A DNA stretch of 64,000 nt from Halorhabdus rudnickae (GTDB taxonomy: Archaea; Halobacteriota; Halobacteria; Halobacteriales; Haloarculaceae), in contig NZ_CAAHFB010000001.1 of the NCBI RefSeq assembly GCF_900880625.1, forward strand, positions 744,001-808,000, given 5' to 3'. The notes under the pieces are model-generated. The model saw nothing but the letters and a program-made list of their open reading frames with translations, did not search any database and had not been told where the DNA came from. The position numbers and the translations under genes were made by a program. Shown here piece after piece: positions 53,962 to 62,527 of this stretch (position 1 is the first letter of the stretch; every line of letters starts with the position of its first letter).

Positions 53962-56370
53962 TTAGCCGTCGAGTGACGACTGGTCGACCCGATAGATCGT
54001 TGTTCCGTCCCACTGTTTTTCGGGGGCCACGGCTTCGAGTTCAGTGACGGTCATGTCGGGATACGCGTTCCGTTCTATCGGCCCGACATAGACGTACGCA
54101 ACGTCGTACTTCGCAAGGAGCGATCGCTGTTCGTCGGGATTGCCCGCGAACATCGTCTCGACGTCCGTGAGCCGTTCCTCGTATGGGTCCTCACCCCGGT
54201 ACTGGGCTTCGTGGAACCACCCGAGGACGGTGGGCAGCCCCGTCAGACTCGCCGGGGCGCTCGAACTCTCGCCGTCCGCGGGATCCCAGGTGTATCCGCC
54301 CGGAGCGTCCATCAAGACGACGGGCCGCCCATCCCGATCGTCGAGCCAATGGATCGCCGCCGCCTCCTCGGGATACTCCGACTCGAGGTACGTGAGGCCG
54401 TCAACGGTCGGGTTCTGGCTGTTGAAGTTGTTCGAGACGGCCAGTGGCGCGTAGATACCTGACGAGACGACCAGCACCACGAGACCGGCTCGCAGCCCGG
54501 TCGACCGAAGACGACCGAAACTCGTCGTCGATCGATTGTCGCGCTCCGAGAGGAGCCAGGCAAGGGCCGGACCGAACGCCACGCCCCAGAGCACCCACAC
54601 CTGCATGTATACCTTGAAGACGGTGTTCATCCGTCCGCTGCCCTCCTTCAGGTAGACGAACTCTATCAGCGTCACGAGCCCGATACCTGCCACGATAAGA
54701 ACCGTCTCGAATCCAGGGAGATCGCGCTCCGTCGTGTCTCGTGAGCTGTCTTCTATTTCGTCGTCGTTCCCCGCGAAAGCAAATCGATTGTCCGATCGGT
54801 AGCGAGCCAGGAGCCAGCTCACACCCACCAGCAGCACGAACAGAGCGAGCGCAGCGAAGTCGAGCAGTCCGACGACGATCACGGCGACGACAGCCGCGAA
54901 CGCGTACTTCCTGACCTGGTCGCCGAAGGCCTGGCGCGAGCGCGCATAAAGGTACGTGCCAAAGACCGCGACGAAAAGGCCGTGGACGACGAGCAGCTCG
55001 CCGAGGGAGGATCGATCCGGAAGGATCGACACTGTCCGGCCGCCCGCCGGCCCCAGCCAGAACGGCAGCGACCACAGAACCCCCGAGACGAGAACGCCGA
55101 TGGCGACGCCGATACCCACCGCGATCGACGTTCCTTCCCGTGGGAGGCCGGTTTCGGGGAGTCGATTTGCGTATCGAGACGGGAGCAACGACCGTGCCTT
55201 GGCGGGCGAGAGGACGACCGTCAGGAAGGCGAGGCCGGCCGTCGTCGGGAACGACCACGTGTTCGTGACGGCCAACAGTCCCGCTACCGGCGGCAGAACG
55301 CCGAACAGCAACACGCGGCGTCGCCAGACATCCCGTTCAGGCGTCCGGTAGTACGAGAGACAGATGGCGGCGGCAAGCAGGAGAAACGCCGTACTCATCA
55401 TGTGTGCGTGGAGGTCGGCGTTAAACCACGAGAAGAAGGGGAACTCGTTGATCGTCGGTGAGGTCGCCTCCGGACCGGCGGTGGGGAACTGGAACGCGAA
55501 GTCGGCTTGACGATCGGAGATGACGCGACTCGCATCGAAATAATAGAAGTTCTCGATCCCGGTCGCCAGGTTCCGCAGTTCGACGCCGAGCCAGTCGGCT
55601 ATCGACGACGCCACGCCATCCGGCAGGACCGAAAGCAGCAGTCGACCCGGCGTCGAGAGGTTGCTCGCAATCCCAACGGCGAAGACGCTTAGACCGCCGG
55701 CGAGACGGCGCGGGATCGCCCGGTCAGCAGCGACGGTGCTCGCAATGCCGTAGGCGGCGGTGACAAGCATGGCGTAAAAGCCCGACAACGCGAGGTTGTA
55801 GGCGAATCGACCGGCCGTCCCGGTGAGGCGCGAAAGGATCGCCGTGGCGAGGTGTCCGCCGTAGTAGTAGGCAACGGGTTCACCCGCGAACCACATGTCC
55901 TCAGGCGGGAGCGTCTCGGCCCGGAGCAGCGACTTCAGCAGTCCGAAGTCCAGCATCTTTTCGCCGATCGACAGCGGGAGCGGGGCGACGACTGGATCAG
56001 TCGCGCCGAAGGGGGCCGCGAACACCCGGACGCCGACGAAAAAGAGGAATGCAGCCGAGAAGACGACGCATGTCTCTCCCACGCGACGGAGGTCGAGGTC
56101 GGTTCCGCGGGAGCCAGCCAGGAACGTGAGACCGGCGAGGACGGCGACGCCGAGCCAGATACCGATCGTGATCGACAGGCGACCGACGAAGAAGGTAACG
56201 AGCCAGAGTACCGTCACCGACAGCGGGATCGCGACGCCGGACCCGTAATCCTCGAAACGGGGGAACAACCAGCCCGTGACGACACTTCCGGCCAGCAACA
56301 ACGCGAGGTAGAGCGCAAGCCACAGCGCGACGAGCCCGAATTCCATCACCCGGGGAAACGTAGAAGTCAC
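53962..56370 (-). CDS. DUF2298 large membrane protein (glycosyltransferase-like)
   Basis: An 802-residue protein with about 14 transmembrane helices. Family marks are FEDYGSGVAIPLSVTVLWLV, LLKSLLRAETLPPEDMWFAG, YYYGGHLATAILSRLTG, FFSWFNADLHAHMMSTAFLL and the C-terminal soluble YDVAYVYVGPIERNAYPDMT. The pattern WxAG...YYYxGH with an ADLHAH loop is that of the archaeal YYY/DUF2298 family, thought to be lipid-sugar-using transferases. It is divergent to a GT2-GtrA pair, so a role in surface glycans is likely. An ATG at 56346 is possible. Confidence 0.85.
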   Translation of the reverse strand: MTSTFPRVMEFGLVALWLALYLALLLAGSVVTGWLFPRFEDYGSGVAIPLSVTVLWLVTFFVGRLSITIGIWLGVAVLAGLTFLAGSRGTDLDLRRVGETCVVFSAAFLFFVGVRVFAAPFGATDPVVAPLPLSIGEKMLDFGLLKSLLRAETLPPEDMWFAGEPVAYYYGGHLATAILSRLTGTAGRFAYNLALSGFYAMLVTAAYGIASTVAADRAIPRRLAGGLSVFAVGIASNLSTPGRLLLSVLPDGVASSIADWLGVELRNLATGIENFYYFDASRVISDRQADFAFQFPTAGPEATSPTINEFPFFSWFNADLHAHMMSTAFLLLAAAICLSYYRTPERDVWRRRVLLFGVLPPVAGLLAVTNTWSFPTTAGLAFLTVVLSPAKARSLLPSRYANRLPETGLPREGTSIAVGIGVAIGVLVSGVLWSLPFWLGPAGGRTVSILPDRSSLGELLVVHGLFVAVFGTYLYARSRQAFGDQVRKYAFAAVVAVIVVGLLDFAALALFVLLVGVSWLLARYRSDNRFAFAGNDDEIEDSSRDTTERDLPGFETVLIVAGIGLVTLIEFVYLKEGSGRMNTVFKVYMQVWVLWGVAFGPALAWLLSERDNRSTTSFGRLRSTGLRAGLVVLVVSSGIYAPLAVSNNFNSQNPTVDGLTYLESEYPEEAAAIHWLDDRDGRPVVLMDAPGGYTWDPADGESSSAPASLTGLPTVLGWFHEAQYRGEDPYEERLTDVETMFAGNPDEQRSLLAKYDVAYVYVGPIERNAYPDMTVTELEAVAPEKQWDGTTIYRVDQSSLDG

Positions 56371-56446
56371 CTAAACGTCTTGTGAAGCACAAGCCAGGTG
56401 TATCGAAGTCGAATTGCTTTTACTCGCGCCCGCGAACCTCCAGACA

Positions 56447-57220
56447 ATGAGTCGGTCTGTCGGTGTCGTGGTGCCGGCCTACCGCCCGGACGTCCCCACG
56501 CTCGAATCGTACGTGAACGCCCTCCAAGAGGCAGTCGACCCGGCCACTGTCCGGATCGAGATCGACGTCCCCACCGACGAGACGATCGAACGAGTCGAAT
56601 CGCTCGACGTGGACGTCAACTCGGCCCCCTATCGCCGCGGGAAGGGCGCCGCGATCACGGCCGGGTTCGAGTCTCTTTCCACTGACATTCTGGCGTTCGC
56701 TGACGCCGACGGGTCGACGCCCCCGTCGTCGATGGCGTCCGTGATCGAGCCAGTCGTGTCGGATCGGGCCGACCTGGCTGCAGGATCGCGCCGCCATCCT
56801 GACGCCGTTATCCAATCCCACCAGACGTTCGCCCGGCGATTCCTCGGTGATGGGTTCGCCTGGTTCGCGCGTCGGATGCTCGACGCGGAACTGTACGACT
56901 ACCAGTGTGGCGCGAAAGCGATTTCGCGACCGGCCTGGTCGAAAGTGCGTGAACACATCTTCGAGCCGGGGTTTGCGTGGGACGTCGAGCTGGTGGCTAT
57001 CGCCGGGGCGATGGATCTCAGGATCGAAGAAGTGCCGATCACGTGGGAGGACCACCCGGGATCGACAGTCTCGCCGATCCGCACGGCCGTTGATCTGGGC
57101 GGGGCCGTCTTCAGCGCTCGCCACCGCGCGAAACGCATCAGGGATAGTCGCCTCCACCGGATGATCGCTGCGGGGCGAGACGAATCGCCGGCACTGGTCG
57201 ACCGAGAGTACCATGAGTGA
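56447..57220 (+). CDS. Family 2 glycosyltransferase (dolichol-phosphate sugar synthase type)
   Basis: A 257-residue soluble GT-A protein: GVVVPAYRPDVPTLESYVNA, APYRRGKGAAITAGFESLST, LAFADADGSTPPSSM (DADGS as DxD) and LAAGSRRHPDA, then YQCGAKAISRPAW and GFAWDVELVAIAG. It resembles dolichol-phosphate mannose/glucose synthases. The GtrA gene starts eight bases before its stop, which fits a sugar-lipid synthase plus flippase-like pair. The ATG at 56447 is the first at the fold's start. Confidence 0.87.
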   Translation: MSRSVGVVVPAYRPDVPTLESYVNALQEAVDPATVRIEIDVPTDETIERVESLDVDVNSAPYRRGKGAAITAGFESLSTDILAFADADGSTPPSSMASVIEPVVSDRADLAAGSRRHPDAVIQSHQTFARRFLGDGFAWFARRMLDAELYDYQCGAKAISRPAWSKVREHIFEPGFAWDVELVAIAGAMDLRIEEVPITWEDHPGSTVSPIRTAVDLGGAVFSARHRAKRIRDSRLHRMIAAGRDESPALVDREYHE

Positions 57221-57710
57221 GGGCAACGGGCGGTTCGACGGGTACGTTCGATCACTCCTCTCGGGCGTGCGCTTCGGGAAGTTTGTCTCGGTCGGTGTGA
57301 TCGGGGCGATCAGCGACAACGCGGTACTCGCCGTCCTCGGTCTCGGATTCGCAGTCCCCGAGATGTGGGCCAAAGCGGCGGGGATCGAAACCGCTATTCT
57401 TGTCATGTTCGCGGTCAACGAACACTGGACGTTCGCAACCGAGGGGTCCTCGGACGTACGAGCGGTTCTGGGACGCCTCGGCCGGTCACATCTAGTTCGG
57501 TCCGGCGGTGTGGCCGTCCAGTTAAGCGTGTACTGGGTATTGACACAGCACCTCGCAGTGACACTGTACGTCTTCGGGACGGACCTGTGGTTTCTCGCCG
57601 CGAGTCCGATCGCCATTGCCTTCGCGATGGTCGTCAACTACGTCTTCGAGAGCCTGTTCACCTGGCAGGTCCACCTCGAAGGCGAGTCCTCCGAGCACGG
57701 GAATAACTAA
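57213..57710 (+). CDS. GtrA-family membrane protein
   Basis: A 165-residue protein with four transmembrane helices: FGKFVSVGVIGAISDNAVLA, IETAILVMFAVNEHWTF (the Asn-Glu-x-Trp segment of GtrA), VAVQLSVYWVLTQHLAV and ASPIAIAFAMVVNYVFESLF followed by TW. GtrA proteins are believed to flip undecaprenyl- or dolichyl-linked sugars. It overlaps the preceding GT2. Confidence 0.88.
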   Translation: MSEGNGRFDGYVRSLLSGVRFGKFVSVGVIGAISDNAVLAVLGLGFAVPEMWAKAAGIETAILVMFAVNEHWTFATEGSSDVRAVLGRLGRSHLVRSGGVAVQLSVYWVLTQHLAVTLYVFGTDLWFLAASPIAIAFAMVVNYVFESLFTWQVHLEGESSEHGNN

Positions 57711-57732
57711 CGGACGGCATCCGAATCACAAC

Positions 57733-57740
57733 CCTTAATG
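57733..57740 (+). promoter_or_regulatory. TATA-like element of the initiator tRNA gene
   Basis: CCTTAATG lies about 24-31 bases before the first base of the tRNA. The position suits an archaeal tRNA promoter. Confidence 0.45.
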
Positions 57741-57763
57741 GGAAACCTGAGTTACGATATGGT

Positions 57764-57838
57764 AGCGGGATGGGATAGCCAGGAGATTCCGGCGGGCTCA
57801 TAACCCGCAGATCGGTAGTTCAAATCTACCTCCCGCTA
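57764..57838 (+). tRNA. Initiator tRNA-Met (CAT)
   Basis: Seventy-five bases fold fully. The acceptor AGCGGGA (57764-57770) pairs with TCCCGCT (57831-57837), leaving A73 at 57838. The anticodon stem-loop CGGGCTCATAACCCG has anticodon CAT and the GGG:CCC pairs typical of initiators. The T-arm is GGTAG-TTCAAAT-CTACC. The A1:U72 pair and GGG:CCC stem identify the archaeal initiator and not the elongator. CCA is not encoded. TTTT follows at 57839-57842 and could end transcription. Confidence 0.96.
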
Positions 57839-58328
57839 TTTTCGCGACGAACAATGACGAGGAGCGAAACGACGAGTCCGTGAGTCGGGAAATATCTTGG
57901 AGTAGATTTGAACTCAGACAGTCGCAGCGCCGAATGAAATGAGGTGACCGTCTGTCCCCAGTTCAAATCTACCTCCCGCTATATTTTGTGGCGAGCAATC
58001 CGCGAGCCACAAATTCGTCTGTGGTAGTTTGAACGAGAGAAACGCTCGCGTTTCGCGTGGTTCAAATCTACCTCCCGCTATGTTCTGTCGCTCACAATAT
58101 CGTGGGCGACGAAATTGTCACAAGTATATTTGAATGACGGAACGAGCGATTGTCGGGAGCGATGTTCAGGTGGTTCAAATCTACCTCTCGCTACTTCTCA
58201 ACGAAACAAACGGCCCAGAGGTGTATCTCTGTGCCATACTCGTTGTGCTGTCGCTGTCGTAGATTTGAAGTAGACAACGAGAGAGCGAAGCGACCGACGT
58301 TGGCGTGGTTCAAATCTATCTCCCGCTA
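57818..58328 (+). repeat. Tandem array of structured units carrying tRNA 3'-end copies
   Basis: The tRNA 3' end (57818-57838: GTTCAAATCTACC then TCCCGCTA) recurs at 57961-57981 and 58060-58080 (exact), 58173-58193 (one change) and 58308-58328 (one change). The spacing is 143, 99, 113 and 135 bases. Between copies each unit has (a) a stem-loop: TTTCGC/GCGAAA 57840-57869, GTGGC/GCCAC 57988-58010, GTCGC/GCGAC 58087-58110, CAACGA/TCGTTG 58199-58245; (b) an anti-repeat complementary to the copy, e.g. TAGATTTGAACT 57903-57914; (c) in three of four a second stem: CAGAC/GTCTG, GAAACG/CGTTTC, CAACG/CGTTG. Stems differ in sequence but keep pairing. No reading frame explains it. Confidence 0.85.
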
Positions 58329-58416
58329 TAGTACGGCGAGGCTCGCGATTACGAACGATGGGATACGTCATCGAGAGGGGCAATAACCGAGTGGCGCAGG
58401 CTGTGACCAGGTGGGG

Positions 58417-58986
58417 CTATCCGTCGCCGTGCTCGTCGACGACGACGACCTCCATGTCTTCGACGTCGACGTTGATGAGCGTCTTGACGTCGAGATCGGA
58501 GTCCTCGACCTTGTTCTGGCCGCCGACTTTCTTGATGACGGCGACGATGTCGACGATGTCCGCGCCGATCTCTTCGAGTGCACCCGTGATCCCGACGAGC
58601 GTTCCGCCGGTCGAGAGCACGTCGTCGAGAACGAGGACCTTATCGCCCTCGTAGACGTCGTTGACGTACATCTCCCTCTCGGAATACCCGGTGACCTGTC
58701 GGAGCGAGACTTCCCCTTCCAGACCGTACTGGCGTTTGCGGATGACCACGAGGGGAATGTCGGTCATCAGCGAGACGGCCGTCGAGATGTGGATTCCCAT
58801 CGCAGCGGGCGTGACGATCTTGTCGACGTCCTCGAGTTCTGCCTTCCGGATGATCCGGATGACGATCTCGCGAAGGAGTTCCGGCCGGAGCATCGGGACC
58901 CCGTCGCTGATCGGGTGGATGAAGTACTGGTAGTCGTCTTTCTCGATGACCGGGGCGTCGAGCAACGACTGCTTGAGCCGATCCAT
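58417..58986 (-). CDS. hpt: Hypoxanthine/guanine (or adenine) phosphoribosyltransferase
   Basis: A 189-residue purine salvage enzyme. The PRPP-binding motif is [20 protein letters not shown]. Other parts are [40 protein letters not shown] and [20 protein letters not shown], as in archaeal HGPRTase (Hpt). The start at 58986 ([12 protein letters not shown]) is standard for the family. It is convergent to the tRNA array; 88 bases separate its stop from the last repeat. Confidence 0.9.
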   Translation of the reverse strand: MDRLKQSLLDAPVIEKDDYQYFIHPISDGVPMLRPELLREIVIRIIRKAELEDVDKIVTPAAMGIHISTAVSLMTDIPLVVIRKRQYGLEGEVSLRQVTGYSEREMYVNDVYEGDKVLVLDDVLSTGGTLVGITGALEEIGADIVDIVAVIKKVGGQNKVEDSDLDVKTLINVDVEDMEVVVVDEHGDG

Positions 58987-59193
58987 GCCGATGGTACTGT
59001 ACCCGCGATTAAAAGCTACACTGATTTCGACGAGGCCCCATTCGGGTACAACACGGCGGCTGTGGGGCCCCTGCCCGCGGGCATGATTGACGCCCACGCA
59101 GTCCACCGGTCGGTGCGACACTGGCGGGCCAACCAGATCACGACAGCGGGAACTTTGAGAAGGATTAAGTCTACTCTTCCGGGAAATAGAAGT

Positions 59194-61608
59194 GTGCAAT
59201 CACCGAGTCAGAGCGTCCTCCTCGCCGTGCTGGCGTTGCCGTTTCTGACTGCCGCGATCGCGCCGGTGCTGTATCGCCTGCTGGGCGATCGCATCGCCTA
59301 CGTGGGTGCGGCGGTCGCGGCCATCGTATTCGGACTCGTCGGCACGCAGTACGGGAGAGAGGGCGTCGTATCGTTGCCGTGGATCCCTTCCCTTGACGTT
59401 TCGATCGCCCTGTACGTCGACGGGCTCTCGCTGTTGCTCGCGTTCGTCGTCAGCGGGATTGGCATCCTCATTTTCACGTATTCGAAGGGGTACATGCACG
59501 ACGAACCGGGGAAGGCGAAGTTCTACACGACACTACTCGTGTTCATGGGCGCGATGCTCGGCGTCGCATTCGCCGCCGATCTGCTCGCGCTGTTCGTCTT
59601 CTGGGAACTCACGAGTGTCTCGTCGTTCGTTCTGATCGGCCACTATCAGGACGATCCCGACTCGCAGTACGCCGCCCGAAAGGCGATGATTATCACCGTG
59701 GCCGGTGGGCTATTCTTGCTGGTCGGATTTCTGCTCCTGTACGTCGTTTCGGGCTCGCCGGACGCCCTCGGCGCACCCACGTTCAGACTGGTCGGTGGCG
59801 ACGGATCGATGATCGCTAACGCCGGGGCGATGCGGGAAGGACTCCGTTCGGCAGGCTTGCTCGTCCCCGTCCTTGGGCTACTCGCCGTCGGCGTAGGGGC
59901 GAAGTCGGCACAGGTTCCGTTCCACATCTGGTTGCCCAACGCCATGGAGGCCCCGACGCCGGTCTCGGCGTTCCTCCATTCGGCGACGATGGTCAAAGCA
60001 GGTGTCTACCTCGTCGGTCGCTTCAGGCCCCTGCTCGGATCGCCCGAGTGGGAACTCCTCTTTGCTGCGCTCGGCCTGCTGACGATGACTGTCGGGGCGA
60101 TGCTGGCGATCACAGCCGACGACATCAAGGAACTGCTCGCATACTCGACGGCCTCTCATCTGGGACTGATCGTTGCCGGGTTCGGCCTGCAGTCGGTCTA
60201 CGGGGCCGAAACTGGTGCGTTCCACATCCTGAATCACGCGCTGTTCAAAGCGGCACTGTTCCTCGTCGCCGGGATCGTCGCCCACGAAGCCGGGACGCGA
60301 CTGCTTTCGGAACTGGGCGGCCTCTGGCGCGACCTCCCGATCACCGCCGCCGTGGCCGTCGTGGCCGCCCTCGGTATGGCCGGCCTCCCGCCGTTCAACG
60401 GGTTCTACTCCAAGGAGTTGCTGTTCGAGGCGACCTACCACCTCGCCCACGAGGCGGGCGGACTCTGGTGGGTACTCCCGGCCGTTGCGGTCTTCGGGAG
60501 CGTCTTCACGTTCCTGTATTCGATCAGGTTCCTTTCGCTGTTCTTCGGCGACCGGCCGGACGCGCTCGATCACGTCCACTCGCCACCCGTAACGATGCTT
60601 GCGCCACCAGTCGTCCTCGCCGTCCTGGCGGGCGTGATCGGACTGGGAGGCGTGACTTCGACGATGGGTATTCACTTCGAACCGCTCACGAGCTTCGTCG
60701 ACCGTATCGCCGAGGGCGTGGGGGCCGCCGAGCCACACTTCGGCTATCACCTGCCCACGGCGTTGACCCCGGCGGCGGCGATGAGCGCCCTCACGATCGG
60801 GGCCGGCGCGCTCGCTTACCCGTACTACGGCCGGCTCGCGACGGTCCTCGATCGACTCGCGTCGATGCGCCCGCTGTCGCCGAACTGGTATTACGACGGG
60901 GCTATCGAGTGGCTCGACCGGACGAGGATCGTCGCCGGACGGGTCCAGACCGGGCAGCTTCGGACCTACGCGATCTGGTTGCTGACTGCGGTCGCCGGCC
61001 TCGCTCTCGCCGGCTACGCAGGGGCTGGCGTCGTTCTCCCGACAGTGTCCTCGCTGGCCGCGGAGCCGGCGATGGCGATCGTCCTCGGCGTGGCGATCGT
61101 CGCCGCCCTCGCCGTGACACGAGCGCCGTCCCACGTCGCGGGCGTGCTCACGCTGTCGATCCTGGGCTTCATGGTCGCGATCTTCTACATCCTCGCGAGC
61201 GCACCCGACCTGGCACTGACTCAACTCGTCGTCGAGACGCTGGTGCTCGTGTTGTTCCTGCTCGTCCTCGATCGATTGCCCGCGTTTTACGGCGAACTCG
61301 ATCGGCTGCAGGCGTTGCGGGACGGGGTCGTCTCGGCGGTCGTCGGCGTCACTGTCTTCCTGACCGTGCTGGTCACGACCGCGGCGACGCCCGGCAAACC
61401 GATCTATGAGTACTTCATCGAACGGGCTGGGGTGCCGGCCGAACACGGCCAGACATTGTTTGACTTTGGCGGCGGTGGGAACGTCGTCAACGTGATCCTG
61501 GTCGACTTCCGCGCGTTCGACACGATGGGCGAGATCTCAGTCATCGCCATGGCGGCCCTTTCGGTGATTACGCTGATCGCGATGCGAAAACGAGGTGAAA
61601 CACAATGA
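59194..61608 (+). CDS. mnhA: Mrp/Mnh Na+/H+ antiporter subunit A
   Basis: An 804-residue membrane protein. The NuoL-like part has [38 protein letters not shown] (WELTS), [20 protein letters not shown] and [15 protein letters not shown], then [18 protein letters not shown] with its helix lysine. The C-terminal third holds the DUF4040/MbhE-like part ([37 protein letters not shown]). The start is a GTG at 59194, because the residues before it are translated only in theory and no ATG fits. Stop and mnhB start overlap (ATGA). Confidence 0.9.
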   Translation: MQSPSQSVLLAVLALPFLTAAIAPVLYRLLGDRIAYVGAAVAAIVFGLVGTQYGREGVVSLPWIPSLDVSIALYVDGLSLLLAFVVSGIGILIFTYSKGYMHDEPGKAKFYTTLLVFMGAMLGVAFAADLLALFVFWELTSVSSFVLIGHYQDDPDSQYAARKAMIITVAGGLFLLVGFLLLYVVSGSPDALGAPTFRLVGGDGSMIANAGAMREGLRSAGLLVPVLGLLAVGVGAKSAQVPFHIWLPNAMEAPTPVSAFLHSATMVKAGVYLVGRFRPLLGSPEWELLFAALGLLTMTVGAMLAITADDIKELLAYSTASHLGLIVAGFGLQSVYGAETGAFHILNHALFKAALFLVAGIVAHEAGTRLLSELGGLWRDLPITAAVAVVAALGMAGLPPFNGFYSKELLFEATYHLAHEAGGLWWVLPAVAVFGSVFTFLYSIRFLSLFFGDRPDALDHVHSPPVTMLAPPVVLAVLAGVIGLGGVTSTMGIHFEPLTSFVDRIAEGVGAAEPHFGYHLPTALTPAAAMSALTIGAGALAYPYYGRLATVLDRLASMRPLSPNWYYDGAIEWLDRTRIVAGRVQTGQLRTYAIWLLTAVAGLALAGYAGAGVVLPTVSSLAAEPAMAIVLGVAIVAALAVTRAPSHVAGVLTLSILGFMVAIFYILASAPDLALTQLVVETLVLVLFLLVLDRLPAFYGELDRLQALRDGVVSAVVGVTVFLTVLVTTAATPGKPIYEYFIERAGVPAEHGQTLFDFGGGGNVVNVILVDFRAFDTMGEISVIAMAALSVITLIAMRKRGETQ

Positions 61609-62126
61609 GTTCGGAGTTAGGACCGACAGACAGCGATACAACACTCATCGCGCGGACGATCACGCGCGTGGTCGTCCCGATCATCCTGCTGGTCGCGATT
61701 GCACTCATGTTGCAGGGCCACAACTTGCCGGGCGGCGGCTTCATCGCTGGCGTCCTCACTGTGACCGGCTTCGCGCTGATCTACATCATCTACGGCCTGC
61801 GATACATCGAACAGGAACTGTTACATCGAACTGTCGTCCCGCGATCACTGCCGATCAGTGACGGGTCAGATGGGACAGATGTCGATCCGCCGATCACCAA
61901 GGAGTTCGGCGAGATCTTCACGGTCGGACTGGCGATCGCGGCCGCGAGCGGCATCGTGGCGATGGCGTTCGGCTTTCCGTTCCTCTCCCAGGGTGTGCTG
62001 TTCGTCGAGGGGATCCCCCTGTACGGGGAGATGGAGTTCGCCAGCGCACTTGCGTTCGACCTGGGCGTGTACCTGGTCGTCGTCGGTGGACTGCTGACGA
62101 TCCTCGCGGTGGTGGGTGCCGAATGA
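61605..62126 (+). CDS. mnhB: Mrp/Mnh antiporter subunit B
   Basis: A 173-residue membrane protein with four helices: TLIARTITRVVVPIILLVAI, GHNLPGGGFIAGVLTVTGFA (the GHNxPGGGF motif of MnhB), KEFGEIFTVGLAIAAASGIV and ASALAFDLGVYLVVVGGLLT. It is coupled to mnhA and mnhC by four-base overlaps. Confidence 0.93.
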   Translation: MSSELGPTDSDTTLIARTITRVVVPIILLVAIALMLQGHNLPGGGFIAGVLTVTGFALIYIIYGLRYIEQELLHRTVVPRSLPISDGSDGTDVDPPITKEFGEIFTVGLAIAAASGIVAMAFGFPFLSQGVLFVEGIPLYGEMEFASALAFDLGVYLVVVGGLLTILAVVGAE

Positions 62127-62527
62127 TTGCCACTGTCGTCGGGACGGTAGCGGGCGTGCTCGCCAGCACGTCCGCGGGCTCCGAGACAGGCGGCCAGCCA
62201 CAGGTCGTGCTGGCGGTCGTCCTCGGGCTCCTGTTCGCCCTGGGAACCTTCCTCGTCCTCCGGCGGGACGTGGTCCGAGTCGTCTGGGGCGTGACGATCA
62301 TCAGCCAGGCGGCAAACGTCTACCTCGTGACGATGGGTGGGCTCCGTGGCGCGGTGCCGATCATCTCTCACGGCGGGGCCCACGGCGAAGTCACCGATCC
62401 GCTGGTGCAGGCGCTGGTCCTGACGGCCATCGTCATCGGCTTCGGGACGACCGCCTTCTCCCTCGTGCTCACCTATCGCGTCTACGAGGAGCACGGGACG
62501 ATCGACCTCACGGAGGTGAGCGGATAA
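62123..62527 (+). CDS. mnhC: Mrp/Mnh antiporter subunit C (NuoK-like)
   Basis: A 134-residue three-helix protein similar to NuoK: VVLAVVLGLLFALGTFLVLR, VRVVWGVTIISQAANVYLVT and PLVQALVLTAIVIGFGTTAF. The segment DPLVQALVLTAIVIGF is the MnhC signature. Its TAA shares a base with the mnhD ATG. Confidence 0.93.
   Translation: MIATVVGTVAGVLASTSAGSETGGQPQVVLAVVLGLLFALGTFLVLRRDVVRVVWGVTIISQAANVYLVTMGGLRGAVPIISHGGAHGEVTDPLVQALVLTAIVIGFGTTAFSLVLTYRVYEEHGTIDLTEVSG

Noticed and set aside
56420-57637. A 405-codon frame antisense to the GT2 and GtrA genes
   Set aside because: Low-complexity shadow; both plus-strand genes show full family motifs and a normal overlap.
57818-58328. CRISPR array reading of the repeats after tRNA-iMet
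   Set aside because: The repeats are copies of the tRNA 3' end, spacing varies from 99 to 143 bases, the intervening parts share hairpins and an anti-repeat, and no cas genes are nearby.
59878-61446. A 522-codon frame antisense to mnhA
   Set aside because: Very rich in Arg, Glu and Asp as expected from the reverse complement of a membrane protein gene; mnhA itself is unambiguous.
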